DNA of 37,575 nt from NORP240 sp942492445 (GCA_942492445.1 CALOEW010000065.1:1-37575), one strand, 5' to 3'; positions 8,452 through 18,531 are shown, numbered from the stretch's first letter. The notes: a model not told the origin generated them from the sequence alone. A program made the numbers and translations.

Positions 8452-11400
8452 ATGAAACTGAAGACATTCATAGGGGGAACGGCTCTGCTCATCTGTGTGC
8501 AGGTTCCCAGTATCGCTGATGACACGGATATCTACATCAACGCCGCGCCGGCCGGCAGTGCCGAGCCCATGGTGTTCCTGACCCTGGACTACCGTCCCAA
8601 CCTCGGTTCAACCCTTTGTACCGAAGTGAGTCCCCAGGACCCCTCCAGTGCCTGTGGGCAGCTGCTCGGCGACGCCTACCCCAATCTGGACACAGGAGCG
8701 GGCACGGTGACCCTGTTTGACGGCCTGCGCGCAGTGTTCAAGACGGTTTTTGACGAGCTGGACGGGATTCAGGTCGCCTTCATGATGAACCATGACAACA
8801 GCTGTTCAGGGAACAAACGGGGGGGTGGACCCGGCGTAACCGGCTGTTCCAACGGAGCCTATTTCCTCAAGGGGCTGAAGAGTTTCGAGGCCGGCGACTC
8901 CAACGGGGCCAAAGCGGACATGCTGGCTGCTCTGGCCGCGGTTCCGGTGCCACAGGGTAATCTTTCCCATAGTTACCAGGGTCAGGAACTCTATTTCGAG
9001 CTGTTCCGCTACCTGACCGGGCAGGAGTGGCACAATGCCCATACTGGCTGGACAGATTTCGGCACCAACCAGAGCCAGAATCTGGATTCTGATTACCCCG
9101 CTGCGGCCTGGGACAGTTCGATTGAAAGTGGTTCCTCCTACATAACACCATTTACCAGCTCCACCGGCTATGAATGCACCAAGTTGTACGCCATCAACAT
9201 GATGTTTCTTGTTTCGAACCAGGACAGCGACAACAAGGATGAGATCAAGGCGCCTGTCGGGAATGGCGGCATGGGAATCAGCATCAACAATCCTGATTTT
9301 GATGACGTTATCGAATTCATGCGGGATACGGACCTGGCTCCCAATGATTCCGGAGATATCGGCTACGGCAACTGGCCGGACGTGGATGGCAATCAGAACC
9401 TGACCTCGTATTTCGTTGCCGCCCAGGTGAATAACACCACCAACGGGTATGCCAGCGCCGGGGGGACTTTTTCGGCACTGCCACTCACCGACCCGGCAGT
9501 ACTTCTTGACGACCTGCGCAATATCTTCAAGGAGATTCTCTCCATCAGCACCACCTTCGTGGCGGCCTCAGTTCCGGTTAACGTGTTTAATCGTTCGGAT
9601 ATCGTGGACAACGTGTTTATCGCCCAGTTCAAGGTGGACCCCGACGGGCGGGCAAACTGGAACGGTAATCTCAAAAAGCTCAAGTTGCTGGAGTCCACCG
9701 ATAATCTCGGCAGCCAGACATTGACAGTGGTGGATGCCAATAACATGGATGCGATTGCTTCCGACGGCAGGATTTCCTTCAATGCCCTGACCTACTGGAC
9801 CGATTCGGCCTCGCTGCCGCCGCCGGAAGGAGACGAGGTGGATGGCAAGGACGGACGATCCATCGCCCGTGGCGGTGCCGGTCAGCAGATTCCAGGCTAT
9901 ATGGGCGGTGCTTACATCATCGGTGACAACAATTCTTCGAATACCAGAACTCTCTATACCGAGCCTGCTTCCGGCACTGCGTTGCTGGATCTTGAGGTTT
10001 CCAATGCGGCCTCGCTGCAATCCGATCTCAATGCTGCATCAGTCACCGACGCCGAGGACATGATCCGCTGGGTCAGGGGCCAGGACGTGGACGACCTGGA
10101 CGCCGATGGCGATGTGACGGAGGCCCGCCCCTGGTTGCTGGGAGCGCCACTGCACTCACGACCGCTGCCACTCAATTACGGCGCCAGGCCCGGCTACAGT
10201 GTCACCAATCCGGATATTCGAATTTTCATGGGGTCCGAAGGTGGCATGATGCACGCCTTTCGTAATACCACCGGCGGAGGTGCCGAGTCCGGTGTCGAGG
10301 ACTGGGCCTTCATGCCCCGTTCCGTGATGGACAAGATGGAAATTCTCCGTACCAACGCGCCCGGCAGTCATCCCTATACAGTCGATGGCGCACCGGCCGC
10401 ATTCGTGCTGGACAACAACGGCGACGGCACCATTAATGGAGCCGACAAGGCCTACCTGTATTTCGGCCTGCGTCGCGGTGGCAAGGCCTACTATGCTCTG
10501 GATGTCACCAATCCGGACAGCCCGACCATGATGTGGAGTATTGACAAGTCCGGCGACTTCGCGGAGCTGGGCATGACTTTTTCAAGCCCGAGAGTGGGCA
10601 CGGTCAAATTCGGTGCCACCTCCACTCCGGTAATTATCTTCGGCGGCGGATACGACGATGACAAGGACAACGGCGCCGGCAACGACAACGAAGGCAATGC
10701 CATCTACATCGTCGATGCCATTACCGGCAACCTGGTCTGGAAGGCAGTTTACGGCGCTACCACCGGGGCCATTTCAGCCACTGAGTACCGTCACAGCGGA
10801 TTGGTCGACAGTATTCCTTCAGACCTGGCGGCACTGGACACCAATTCGGACGGCAACATCGATCGTCTTTATGTAGGCGATACCGGTGGCACCATCTGGC
10901 GCGTGGACCTGCCCGAAGGCACTACCGACAACCGCAGTTCCTGGTTCCTGTCGGAGCTGGCTCAGGTTGGCCGCGACGACATCTCCGGAAACTACAAAGT
11001 CAATGACCGCCGCTTTTTCCATCGGCCTGACTTTGTTCCCAGCAGTGACGATCTGGGGGCCTTCGACGGCATCCTCATTGGTACCGGTGACCGGGCAGAC
11101 CCCAAAGATACCGGAGCCCAGAACTATTTCTACCTGATCAAGGACCGCAACGTGTTGACCGGTTCAGTATCGGGGGGCCCCTACAACCACGAAGACTATC
11201 ATCCCTCCAGCAATCTCAACGGACTGGGTGATATCACCAACACCTGTATCGACGATTCGTCCTGCACCGCCGATCTGACCAATGGCTGGAAGATGGCGCT
11301 GGAAGGGATTGGCGAGAAAGCGCTGGCGCCTGCGATCACCGCCTTTGGCACCGTCTATTTTACGACCTTTCTGCCCCAGGGCGGTACCGCGGTCGCCGGG

Positions 11401-11676
11401 ACCAGCTGCGCACCAAGTGAGGGTGGTGGCCGATTGTATGCCGTCAACATGTTCACTGGTGCCCCGGTCAAAAACTACGATACCAGTGATGGCAGCGATG
11501 ATGTCAATCTGACCAAATCGGATCGCTTCGATCCACTGAGCAGTGGTGGTATTCCTGCCGAGGTGGTACCCATCGGTGGCTACATTCTGCCACCAGACCT
11601 GGAGGCTGAGCCGGTTGAAGGCCGGGAATTCTGGAAAACCTTCTGGTATGAAAAAGACGTGGATCCGGAAAATTAA
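8452..11676 (+). CDS. pilY1: Type IV pilus tip adhesin/assembly factor PilY1
   Basis: The 1074-residue secreted protein has a signal peptide at about residues 1-22 (cleavage near SIA|DD). A variable N-terminal half follows, then the conserved PilY1 beta-propeller from about residue 555 (WLLGAPLHSRPLPLNYG, IFMGSEGGMMHAF, YLYFGLRRGGKAYYALDV). Two EF-hand-like Ca-binding loops are visible: DNNGDGTINGAD at about 654-665 and DTNSDGNID at about 796-804. The latter corresponds to the loop that controls pilus retraction in Pseudomonas PilY1. AGGAGCG precedes the ATG. The length is normal for the family. It is the tip adhesin and mechanosensor that works with PilV, PilW, PilX and PilE. No pilY2-like ORF was seen between it and pilE. 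Confidence 0.95.
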   Translation: MKLKTFIGGTALLICVQVPSIADDTDIYINAAPAGSAEPMVFLTLDYRPNLGSTLCTEVSPQDPSSACGQLLGDAYPNLDTGAGTVTLFDGLRAVFKTVFDELDGIQVAFMMNHDNSCSGNKRGGGPGVTGCSNGAYFLKGLKSFEAGDSNGAKADMLAALAAVPVPQGNLSHSYQGQELYFELFRYLTGQEWHNAHTGWTDFGTNQSQNLDSDYPAAAWDSSIESGSSYITPFTSSTGYECTKLYAINMMFLVSNQDSDNKDEIKAPVGNGGMGISINNPDFDDVIEFMRDTDLAPNDSGDIGYGNWPDVDGNQNLTSYFVAAQVNNTTNGYASAGGTFSALPLTDPAVLLDDLRNIFKEILSISTTFVAASVPVNVFNRSDIVDNVFIAQFKVDPDGRANWNGNLKKLKLLESTDNLGSQTLTVVDANNMDAIASDGRISFNALTYWTDSASLPPPEGDEVDGKDGRSIARGGAGQQIPGYMGGAYIIGDNNSSNTRTLYTEPASGTALLDLEVSNAASLQSDLNAASVTDAEDMIRWVRGQDVDDLDADGDVTEARPWLLGAPLHSRPLPLNYGARPGYSVTNPDIRIFMGSEGGMMHAFRNTTGGGAESGVEDWAFMPRSVMDKMEILRTNAPGSHPYTVDGAPAAFVLDNNGDGTINGADKAYLYFGLRRGGKAYYALDVTNPDSPTMMWSIDKSGDFAELGMTFSSPRVGTVKFGATSTPVIIFGGGYDDDKDNGAGNDNEGNAIYIVDAITGNLVWKAVYGATTGAISATEYRHSGLVDSIPSDLAALDTNSDGNIDRLYVGDTGGTIWRVDLPEGTTDNRSSWFLSELAQVGRDDISGNYKVNDRRFFHRPDFVPSSDDLGAFDGILIGTGDRADPKDTGAQNYFYLIKDRNVLTGSVSGGPYNHEDYHPSSNLNGLGDITNTCIDDSSCTADLTNGWKMALEGIGEKALAPAITAFGTVYFTTFLPQGGTAVAGTSCAPSEGGGRLYAVNMFTGAPVKNYDTSDGSDDVNLTKSDRFDPLSSGGIPAEVVPIGGYILPPDLEAEPVEGREFWKTFWYEKDVDPEN

Positions 11677-11716
11677 AAGCGATATCAAACTGAACTGCCA
11701 ACGAGGGAATTCCGCC

Positions 11717-12217
11717 GTGGACAATAACATACAAGGCAATCGACGCACACCAGGTCAGCAGCAGGGCTACACCCTGATCGAGATACTTATCGTTGTCGCG
11801 ATTCTGGGGATCCTGGCCGCGGTGGCTATACCCTCGTACCAGAACAGTGTGCTGGCAAGCAATCGTTCAGTGGCCCATGCCGCCCTGCTGGACCTGGCCA
11901 ATCGCCAGGAGCAGTTCTACCTGGACAACCGCACCTACTCTACTGCTCTTACCGACCTGGGTTATCCTGCCGGGATGGTGTTCAGCAACAGCGGCAGTAG
12001 CGCGGTCGCCGTTAATGACAACCATTCGCTGGTGGCTTCCACGTCCGCCGAACGCCTGTACTTCGTACAGATCGATGCTGCCAATGCGACCACCTTTGCC
12101 ATCTCCGCGGTACCGCAACAGACCCAGGCGGGGGACAGCGAATGCGGCACCCTGGGGCTCAGCAGTACCGGGGTCAAGGCTGTAACCGGCAGTGGTACGG
12201 CATCTGACTGCTGGTGA
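11717..12217 (+). CDS. pilE: Type IV pilin-like protein PilE (minor pilin)
   Basis: The roughly 166-residue prepilin has the classic class III motif QQG|YTLIEILIVVAILGILAAVAIPSYQ. A pilin globular domain with a C-terminal Cys pair follows (ECGTLGL...SDCW, a D-loop-like disulfide). The preferred start is GTG 11717 with GAGGG about 10 nt upstream. An in-frame ATG at 11648, inside the end of pilY1, would give a 41-residue leader, unusually long for a pilin. It is the last gene of the minor pilin operon, like pilE in Pseudomonas, where it couples the tip complex to the major pilin. Start choice is moderately certain. Confidence 0.88.
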   Translation: MDNNIQGNRRTPGQQQGYTLIEILIVVAILGILAAVAIPSYQNSVLASNRSVAHAALLDLANRQEQFYLDNRTYSTALTDLGYPAGMVFSNSGSSAVAVNDNHSLVASTSAERLYFVQIDAANATTFAISAVPQQTQAGDSECGTLGLSSTGVKAVTGSGTASDCW

Positions 12218-12253
12218 CAGGGCCGGATCTCCAGTCTGCCTGGGGCTTCTTAA

Positions 12254-12826
12254 TCAAACCGGACAACTGATTGGAAGGCCCCGACTGTTCTCCCTGATCC
12301 CATCACCGTCCCTGTCTTCAGCAAAGCGCACCCGCCCGGTGCGGTTCAGGATCAGCTGATGGGCACTGGCGGGGGATCTGTTGTCGTCACACCAGGTAAA
12401 ATTACCGTTCTGATAGCGGGTAAAACCCAGTGGCGTGATCTGCAGGTAGGGTTTGCTGCGGAATGCACGCCAGTGGAGGGTGCCAGGCAGCTTTTCAAAC
12501 CTCATGGCATCGAGCAGTTCTTCGCCACTGTCGGGTGACTGGTTATCGTTCCGGTCCACAAAAACGAGCACGCCGTCATGCCACTGGCCGCCGCAGCCAG
12601 TTCCGTTCGTCGACGGACAAAGTACCACCGTTTCATTCCACCGGGCCGCAGCAGAGCGGGCCAGATAAATACTGTTGGCGACTTTCTGCAACACCAGGCT
12701 ACCCTGCCGGTGATGCAGCAACCGGTCGAGACCCGGCAGCGCCAGTTGCGCCAGGGTAGCCAGAATAACAACAGCTATCAGGCACTCAAACAGAGAAATC
12801 CCGAAACTTTGGCGTTGAGTGCGCAT
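12254..12826 (-). CDS. Second GspH/FimT-type pseudopilin (FimT-like)
   Basis: The 190-residue protein has the prepilin motif QSFG|ISLFECLIAVVILATLAQLALPG, with Glu at +5. The FimT/GspH core follows (SIYLARSAAARWNETVVLCPS, then WHDGVLVFVDRND, paired Cys). It is convergent with pilE (36 bp gap) and sits between the minor pilin operon and pilR, matching the position of fimT in Pseudomonas, although here the orientation is reversed relative to pilE. FimT-type minor pilins bind DNA in natural competence in some species. Whether this one does is not visible beyond the basic C-terminal region (RTGRVRFAEDRDGD). Confidence 0.85.
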   Translation of the reverse strand: MRTQRQSFGISLFECLIAVVILATLAQLALPGLDRLLHHRQGSLVLQKVANSIYLARSAAARWNETVVLCPSTNGTGCGGQWHDGVLVFVDRNDNQSPDSGEELLDAMRFEKLPGTLHWRAFRSKPYLQITPLGFTRYQNGNFTWCDDNRSPASAHQLILNRTGRVRFAEDRDGDGIRENSRGLPISCPV

Positions 12827-12985
12827 GGATTATGGTACTCCGGTTGCATAGAGGGACTTCTTCTCCTAGTGTAGCCGGAAATTTCAGTTCTGCCTGATCG
12901 GGCTCGGGATCAGGTGCGCCAGTGGGAGACTAAACCGGAATGGATCCGTCACCGGGCGATGTCGCTGAGACTGGTAGGGGATTCC

Positions 12986-14425
12986 TTACTCGAGGCCGAG
13001 CTTCTTGAGCCGGTAGCGTAACGAGCGGAACGACATGCCCAGCTTCTTGGCCGCTTTGGTCTTGTTCCAGCGGGTTTCTTCCAGGGCTTTTTCAATAGCC
13101 TGAATCTCGATGGTTTCCAGATGCTTTTCCAGCGAGTAGTTGTCAGCGGTCGTCACGCCGACCCCTCCTGCTGCCGGCGAAGCGGTTGTTTCCGCGTAGT
13201 CGAACGAAGCCGGGCCAGTTTCAGCATCTGTTTCAAGGTCCTGACCCGGCGGTCTGGGCGCATGAACGAGTTCCAGGTCGCCTGCGTTTATAACATACCG
13301 GTCACACAGTGCCACCGCGCGCTGCAGTATGTTTTCCAGCTCCCTGACATTGCCGGGAAAGTCGTACTGCATCAGCTTTTCCAGCGCCGCCCCATTGAAT
13401 TCGCACAGCTGTTGCCGGTTTTCTGCGGCGATCCTGCCGAGTATCATCCGGCACAGCGCGGGGATATCCTGCTTGCGGTCACGCAGCGGGGGCACCGGTA
13501 ATTCGATCACGTTTATGCGGTAGAACAGATCCTGCCGGAAACGCCCGGCTTCCACTTCCCGCGCCAGGTCTTTATGGGTGGCACTTAGAATCCGGACATT
13601 GACTGCGACCTCCTTCTGCGAACCCACCGGCCGGAATGCCTTCTCCTGCAGGACCCGCAGGAGCTTCACCTGCATGTGAAGCGGCAGGTCGGCAACTTCG
13701 TCGAGGAACAGGGTACCACCCTGGGCTGCCTGGAACAGGCCTTCCTTGTCCTGGTCGGCACCGGTGAAGCTGCCCTTGAGGTGGCCGAACAGCTCGCTCT
13801 CCATCAGTTCATCCGGAATCGCCCCGCAGTTGACAGCGATAAACGGCCCCTGGTGCCGGGAGCCATGCCGGTGGATGGCCCGGGCCGCCAGCTCCTTGCC
13901 GCTGCCCGACTCGCCGCTGATAAAAACCGGAGCCTGGCTGCGCGCGAGCTTGCCTATCTGGGTCTTCAGGAGCTCGATTCTGGCGCTGTCGCCGACAATA
14001 GTGGTCTGTTCTTCGATCCGCAGCGGCGCTTCGGTCGCGCCCGGCGCTGGGGTTGCGGGCCGGGACAGCTGCATCGCCGAATCCACCAGGAAGCGAAGCT
14101 TCTGCAGATCAACCGGTTTCGACACGAAGTCGAAAGCACCGTTCTTCATGGCGCGGATAGCGGTCTCGGTGCTGCCGTGGGCGGTGATTACTGCAACCGG
14201 CATGGGATTGTATTGTCGCTGGATCAGTTCCACCAGTTCCAGACCGTCGCCATCAGGCAGGCGCATATCGGTAAGGCAGAGGTCAAAACTCTCTGTTTCC
14301 AGTTTTCGCCGGGCGGACTGCAGGTCGCCGGCGCTAATGGTGGCCAGCGACATGCGCCCCAGTGTGATTTCCAGCAGTTCCCGGATATCCGGCTCATCGT
14401 CAACGATCAGTACTTTTCCTTGCAT
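12986..14425 (-). CDS. pilR: Sigma-54-dependent response regulator PilR
   Basis: This roughly 479-residue NtrC-class regulator turns on pilin transcription with RNA polymerase-sigma54. The receiver domain has Asp9-Asp10 and phospho-acceptor Asp53 (LCLTDMRLPDGDG). The AAA+ domain shows Walker A GESGSGKE, the sigma54-contact loop in the form GSFTGA (Ser in place of the usual Ala) and Walker B GGTLFLDEVADL. A Fis-type HTH closes the protein (WNKTKAAKKLGMSFRSLRYRLKKLGLE). I chose the ATG at 14425 because it begins directly at the receiver domain; the longer frame starts with a TTG at 14461 that overlaps the end of pilS. It lies 32 bp downstream of pilS. Confidence 0.95.
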   Translation of the reverse strand: MQGKVLIVDDEPDIRELLEITLGRMSLATISAGDLQSARRKLETESFDLCLTDMRLPDGDGLELVELIQRQYNPMPVAVITAHGSTETAIRAMKNGAFDFVSKPVDLQKLRFLVDSAMQLSRPATPAPGATEAPLRIEEQTTIVGDSARIELLKTQIGKLARSQAPVFISGESGSGKELAARAIHRHGSRHQGPFIAVNCGAIPDELMESELFGHLKGSFTGADQDKEGLFQAAQGGTLFLDEVADLPLHMQVKLLRVLQEKAFRPVGSQKEVAVNVRILSATHKDLAREVEAGRFRQDLFYRINVIELPVPPLRDRKQDIPALCRMILGRIAAENRQQLCEFNGAALEKLMQYDFPGNVRELENILQRAVALCDRYVINAGDLELVHAPRPPGQDLETDAETGPASFDYAETTASPAAGGVGVTTADNYSLEKHLETIEIQAIEKALEETRWNKTKAAKKLGMSFRSLRYRLKKLGLE

Positions 14426-14457
14426 GGTATTCGCTCGCCTAAATATAGAACGATAAT

Positions 14458-16113
14458 TCAAAGTTGACTGCTGTTGCTGAAATTGACAGTGAAACAGCTC
14501 GTTCCTTGTCGGGTGATGCTGTAGTCAAGTGTAGCCTGATTAGCTTCGCACAGTTCTTTGGAGATATAAAGTCCGAGTCCCGTACCGCTCGATTCTGTAG
14601 TGTGAAAGGGCTCAAATAATCGGGATTCCGCCTCTTCACCGAGCCCGGGGCCCTGGTCGACCACGCTGACAAAAGGCTGTTTGCGGTCGCCGGCGCCTTT
14701 TTTAAGCCCCGCGGAAACCTTCAATGTCGCTTTCCCGGTTGCCTTTCTGCTGTAGCGAAGGCCATTGTCAAACAGGTTAGTAAACACACGTTCCAATTGG
14801 CTGGTGATAAGCCGCATTTCGACATCTTCGCCCCGATATTCGAATTCGATGTCATCGCATTCCCGATGGGAGACGAGGTACTGGTTTACGAAATCCCCGA
14901 TCCATTGTCTGAGGTTGACCAGTGACGGAGCGACATCCTTGTGTCGGGAAACGTCAAGGACCTCCTCGATGATGCGGTTCATGCGCCTGCTTTGATTCAT
15001 GATGATTTCGAGCATGCGCATTTCCTCCGCTGTCAGACGGTCGGACTCCTGGAGAATCTGTGCAGCGTGACTGATGGCGCCCAGAGGATTTCTGATTTCA
15101 TGGGCGATATTGGCCGTCAGGCGGCCAAGGGATGCCAGCTTGGTCTGCCTGATGCGTTGCATGATGCGGGACTGATTTTCGACAAAGATCAGGATGTCGG
15201 AGTCCGCCTCCTGGTTGAGGTAGGCAAAGTTGGTTTGCAGGCTGACATCGGGCCCGGGTATTTTTAGCAGATCGCCCTGCAGCAGTGGGTTGTTGCGCCA
15301 GTTTTCAAGCTGCTCGACAAGTTGCGGTGGCAGCGCAAGTCGCGGCCTGGCTGACGATTCTCCATTCAACAGCACTGGCCCGAGCAGGCTCTTCGCGGCA
15401 TTGTTCAAGGTAATTATGTGATTGTCGGCGTTCACCAGGACGATGCCGGTGCGCATGCGCTGGATGATCTCGTTATTGAGTTTTTCCAGATCGACGATGC
15501 TGGTTGCCTGTTCTTCAGCCAGTCGTGCGGCATCCAGGGCGCGACTGCTGGCAGTCTGTATATACAGCGACGTGGCGAACAGGATGATGCCCAGGATTCC
15601 GGCCTGCAGAAACTGGCCTTCGAATTCATTGCGGGTGAGAGTCAGGTAGATCTCGGCGAAAATCACCGCGAGGGTGGCGACGGCGGCGATGAACACTCCG
15701 ATGCGGCCGCGTGTCAGCATGCTGGCGAAAGCCACGTTGACAATCAGCAGCAGTGACAGCCCGCTGAGCATGCCCAGGCTCAGGTAGGCCAGGAATGTCA
15801 GGGTCAGAATATCGATCAGAAAGACCGCGGTCTGATAGCGCTGGTCCAGGGACAGGGCGACGTGCACATTGGCGAAAATCAGGGCCGTGACACCCAGCAA
15901 TGTGTAAGCACTGGCAAAAATGACAAACAGGCGGGGGTCGACGCTGCCCAGACCCGGGGTGCCGGAATTGCTCAGGTAGGTCAACAGCAACACCAGGGGC
16001 AGAACGATGCGGTAGGCGTTGTAGACCAATGCAATGTTTCTGATCTGTTGTGTGTAATTGACACTGCCTGTTTCCATGGCGTTGGAAACCGGACTCGATT
16101 CGCTACTGCTCAC
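14458..16113 (-). CDS. pilS: Sensor histidine kinase PilS
   Basis: The 551-residue membrane kinase has about six TM segments in residues 25-195, a PAS-like region, a DHp helix with His338 (NIAHEIRNPLGAISHAAQIL) and an HATPase domain (NLFDNGLRYS; DQGPGLGEE; GTGLGLYISKEL). This is the architecture of PilS, which monitors pilin levels in the inner membrane and phosphorylates PilR. Its gene directly precedes pilR, and the pair lies just beyond the minor pilin operon. It diverges from nadE. Confidence 0.95.
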   Translation of the reverse strand: MSSSESSPVSNAMETGSVNYTQQIRNIALVYNAYRIVLPLVLLLTYLSNSGTPGLGSVDPRLFVIFASAYTLLGVTALIFANVHVALSLDQRYQTAVFLIDILTLTFLAYLSLGMLSGLSLLLIVNVAFASMLTRGRIGVFIAAVATLAVIFAEIYLTLTRNEFEGQFLQAGILGIILFATSLYIQTASSRALDAARLAEEQATSIVDLEKLNNEIIQRMRTGIVLVNADNHIITLNNAAKSLLGPVLLNGESSARPRLALPPQLVEQLENWRNNPLLQGDLLKIPGPDVSLQTNFAYLNQEADSDILIFVENQSRIMQRIRQTKLASLGRLTANIAHEIRNPLGAISHAAQILQESDRLTAEEMRMLEIIMNQSRRMNRIIEEVLDVSRHKDVAPSLVNLRQWIGDFVNQYLVSHRECDDIEFEYRGEDVEMRLITSQLERVFTNLFDNGLRYSRKATGKATLKVSAGLKKGAGDRKQPFVSVVDQGPGLGEEAESRLFEPFHTTESSGTGLGLYISKELCEANQATLDYSITRQGTSCFTVNFSNSSQL

Positions 16114-16250
16114 TGTTCATTTACCCTATAATTGCCGCAGCCTGCGGAGCCTCGACAGCGACTCGCAGTACATTGCAGTGCCTGTTCAGAGATACCCTGG
16201 TACGGTTATCGTTCGATTCCAGTCCTTTTGTAATTCCGGAAACCGTCGTA

Positions 16251-17906
16251 ATGCCTCAGCAGCTCAAAATAGTAATGGCCCAGCTGAATCTCACTGTTGG
16301 CGCTATCCACGCCAACACCGGGCGAGTTCTGGATGCCGCCCGCGAGGCGATCGACAAACATCAGGCCGATCTGGTGGCGTTTCCAGAATTGACCCTCACC
16401 AGCTACCCGCCCGAAGACCTGTTGTTGCGGCCCAGCATCAAGCGGCGCGTGGAAAAGGCGTTGCAACGCCTGGTTGATGCCAGGCTGGATGTCTACCTGG
16501 TGGTGGGGTATCCCCACAAGGTGGGGGACAGGCTCTACAATGCCCTGTCGGTCATCCGTAGAGGGGAAATTCTCGCTACCTATCACAAGCAGCAACTGCC
16601 TAACTATCAGGTGTTCGACGAACGCCGTTACTTCGATTCAGGACAGAGCGCCTGCGTTATCGAAATCAAGGGCATCCCCACTGCGTTCACCATCTGCGAA
16701 GACATGTGGCAGGACGGTCCCATGGAGCAGGCGCGGGAAGCCGGCGCCCGTCTGATGATAAACATCAACGCTTCTCCTTACCATCTGAACAAGGTCGGGG
16801 AACGGCAACAGCTGCTGGAGCGCCTCACGGCAATTGGCCAGATGCCGATTGTCTATGTCAATCTCGTCGGTGGTCAGGATGAGCTCGTGTTTGACGGCGC
16901 GTCCATGGTGATGGATGCCGATGGCGAGTGCCGGCTGCTGGCTGCCGGATTTGAAGAAGCGCTGGTGCCGGTGGAGGTTCATCTGACCGGTGATGCCGGC
17001 AGTCCGGTCGTGATACCACCGCACCAGATCGTGAAGCCGGGGCAGCTGGAACGAGACGTGTACCAGGCGCTGGTGCTGGGGGTCAGGGATTACGTGAACA
17101 AGAATGGCTTCAGCGGCGTGGTGATCGGGCTGTCGGGAGGCATAGATTCCGCAGTGACTCTGGCTGTCGCCGTGGATGCCCTGGGTGCAGGGCGGGTGCG
17201 GGCGGTAATGATGCCGTTCGAATACACTGCCCAGATCAGTCTTGATGCAGCACGGCAGCAGGCTGCCACGCTGGGAGTGCAATACTCCGTTATCCCCATT
17301 GCGGATGCCTATCACGCCTTCGTCAATTCCCTGGCTGAGGAGTTCGCCGGATTTCCGGTGGACGTCACCGAACAGAATATCCAGGCCCGTTGCCGCGGTG
17401 TTCTGCTGATGGCGATTTCCAATAAAAAGGGACTCCTGGTGCTGACCACTGGAAACAAGAGCGAAATCGCAGTGGGTTATTCCACCCTTTACGGTGACAT
17501 GGCAGGCGGGTTCGATGTCCTCAAGGACGTGTCCAAAACCCTGGTCTACCGGCTTGCCCGATATCGCAATGAAAACTGCCGTGAAATTCTGGTCGGAGTA
17601 ATCCCGCAGATCGTCATCGACCGGCCACCCTCGGCGGAACTGGCGCCCGGCCAGGTGGATGAGGACAATCTACCCCCTTATGAAATACTGGATCAGATAC
17701 TGGAGTTGTACGTGGAGCAGGACAGGAGCGCCACGGAAATCATTGACCTGGGGTTCGATGACGCGGTGGTGAGGAAGGTATTGCGCCTGGTAGACCTGAA
17801 CGAGTACAAGCGCCGCCAGAGCCCCATCGGAGTGCGCCTCACCCGGCGCGGGTTCGGGCGTGATCGCCGCTACCCGGTCACCAATGCCTGGGAGATTGGC
17901 GACTGA
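16251..17906 (+). CDS. nadE: Glutamine-dependent NAD+ synthetase NadE
   Basis: The enzyme amidates nicotinic acid adenine dinucleotide to NAD+, using glutamine and ATP. The 551-residue protein has an N-terminal nitrilase-type glutaminase domain with a full Glu-Lys-Cys triad (Glu46, Lys113, Cys149 in ICEDMW). The C-terminal synthetase domain carries the ATP-pyrophosphatase loop SGGIDS (295-300) and TTGNKSE. I chose the ATG at 16251, which starts directly at the nitrilase domain; the upstream frame to 16173 is non-homologous. The two-domain form means it does not depend on free ammonia. It is transcribed away from pilS. Confidence 0.95.
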   Translation: MPQQLKIVMAQLNLTVGAIHANTGRVLDAAREAIDKHQADLVAFPELTLTSYPPEDLLLRPSIKRRVEKALQRLVDARLDVYLVVGYPHKVGDRLYNALSVIRRGEILATYHKQQLPNYQVFDERRYFDSGQSACVIEIKGIPTAFTICEDMWQDGPMEQAREAGARLMININASPYHLNKVGERQQLLERLTAIGQMPIVYVNLVGGQDELVFDGASMVMDADGECRLLAAGFEEALVPVEVHLTGDAGSPVVIPPHQIVKPGQLERDVYQALVLGVRDYVNKNGFSGVVIGLSGGIDSAVTLAVAVDALGAGRVRAVMMPFEYTAQISLDAARQQAATLGVQYSVIPIADAYHAFVNSLAEEFAGFPVDVTEQNIQARCRGVLLMAISNKKGLLVLTTGNKSEIAVGYSTLYGDMAGGFDVLKDVSKTLVYRLARYRNENCREILVGVIPQIVIDRPPSAELAPGQVDEDNLPPYEILDQILELYVEQDRSATEIIDLGFDDAVVRKVLRLVDLNEYKRRQSPIGVRLTRRGFGRDRRYPVTNAWEIGD

Positions 17907-17913
17907 CCGGTGC

Positions 17914-18531
17914 TCAGTGAAGTGGGGCTGAGCGGCCTCCCGGTACGGGGCGTGGATGTTGGGAGTCCTGTGGCAGGATTCGTGGGCCCGGCCGCACATC
18001 GGCTCCATCTCCCCGCTCGCGACGCCGTTCAGGCTGAATCTGCTGGTTCTCCCGGGTACGTTCACGAATTTCCCGCCGCTGTTCGGACTTTTCCGCTTGC
18101 CGTTCCTGCCGCTGTCCGGCCTGGGTTTCGAACTGTTCCCGCAGCCGTGCCCGTTCTTCCTCGGGAAGGTTGCGAAACCGCCGTTGCAGAGATTTCAGCT
18201 GTTGCTGTCTGGACCGGTCCAGCTCATTGAATCGCTGGAAGCGCCGGTTGATGCGTTGTTGCTGCTGGGGATTGAGATTCTGAAAGCGGCGCCGGATCGT
18301 CTGCGCCGATTCCCTTTCTTCGGGGCGCATCTGCAGCCAGCGCGACGCGCCGCGACGCAGCCGCTGCTGGCGCTCGACACTCAGTTCATCCCACTGTTGC
18401 TCGAGCTGTTGTAAAACCTGTTGTTCCTCAACGCTGAGGTCGGACCAGGCAAGTTTGTCCTGGGCCTGGCTCATGGCGCAGAGAGTAAGCAACAGGCTGC
18501 CGAGAAGTGTCTTGAGTTGATAACGTGTCAT
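17914..18531 (-). CDS. DUF3106-like secreted, Gln/Arg-rich helical protein
   Basis: The roughly 205-residue product has a signal peptide (LLGSLLLTLCAMSQAQ) and then a long, highly charged helical region rich in Q, E and R with repeated W/F-x-x-L/M-x-x-E/Q motifs (WDELSVERQQRLRRGA, FQNLNPQQQQRI, FRNLPEEERARL). This pattern is characteristic of DUF3106. It follows an ECF sigma factor and an anti-sigma-like gene on the same strand, a common arrangement for this family. A periplasmic sensing or chaperone-like role for the sigma pathway is inference. I chose the ATG at 18531, which starts the signal peptide; the longer frame from 18621 adds polar residues. Confidence 0.78.
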   Translation of the reverse strand: MTRYQLKTLLGSLLLTLCAMSQAQDKLAWSDLSVEEQQVLQQLEQQWDELSVERQQRLRRGASRWLQMRPEERESAQTIRRRFQNLNPQQQQRINRRFQRFNELDRSRQQQLKSLQRRFRNLPEEERARLREQFETQAGQRQERQAEKSEQRREIRERTRENQQIQPERRRERGDGADVRPGPRILPQDSQHPRPVPGGRSAPLH

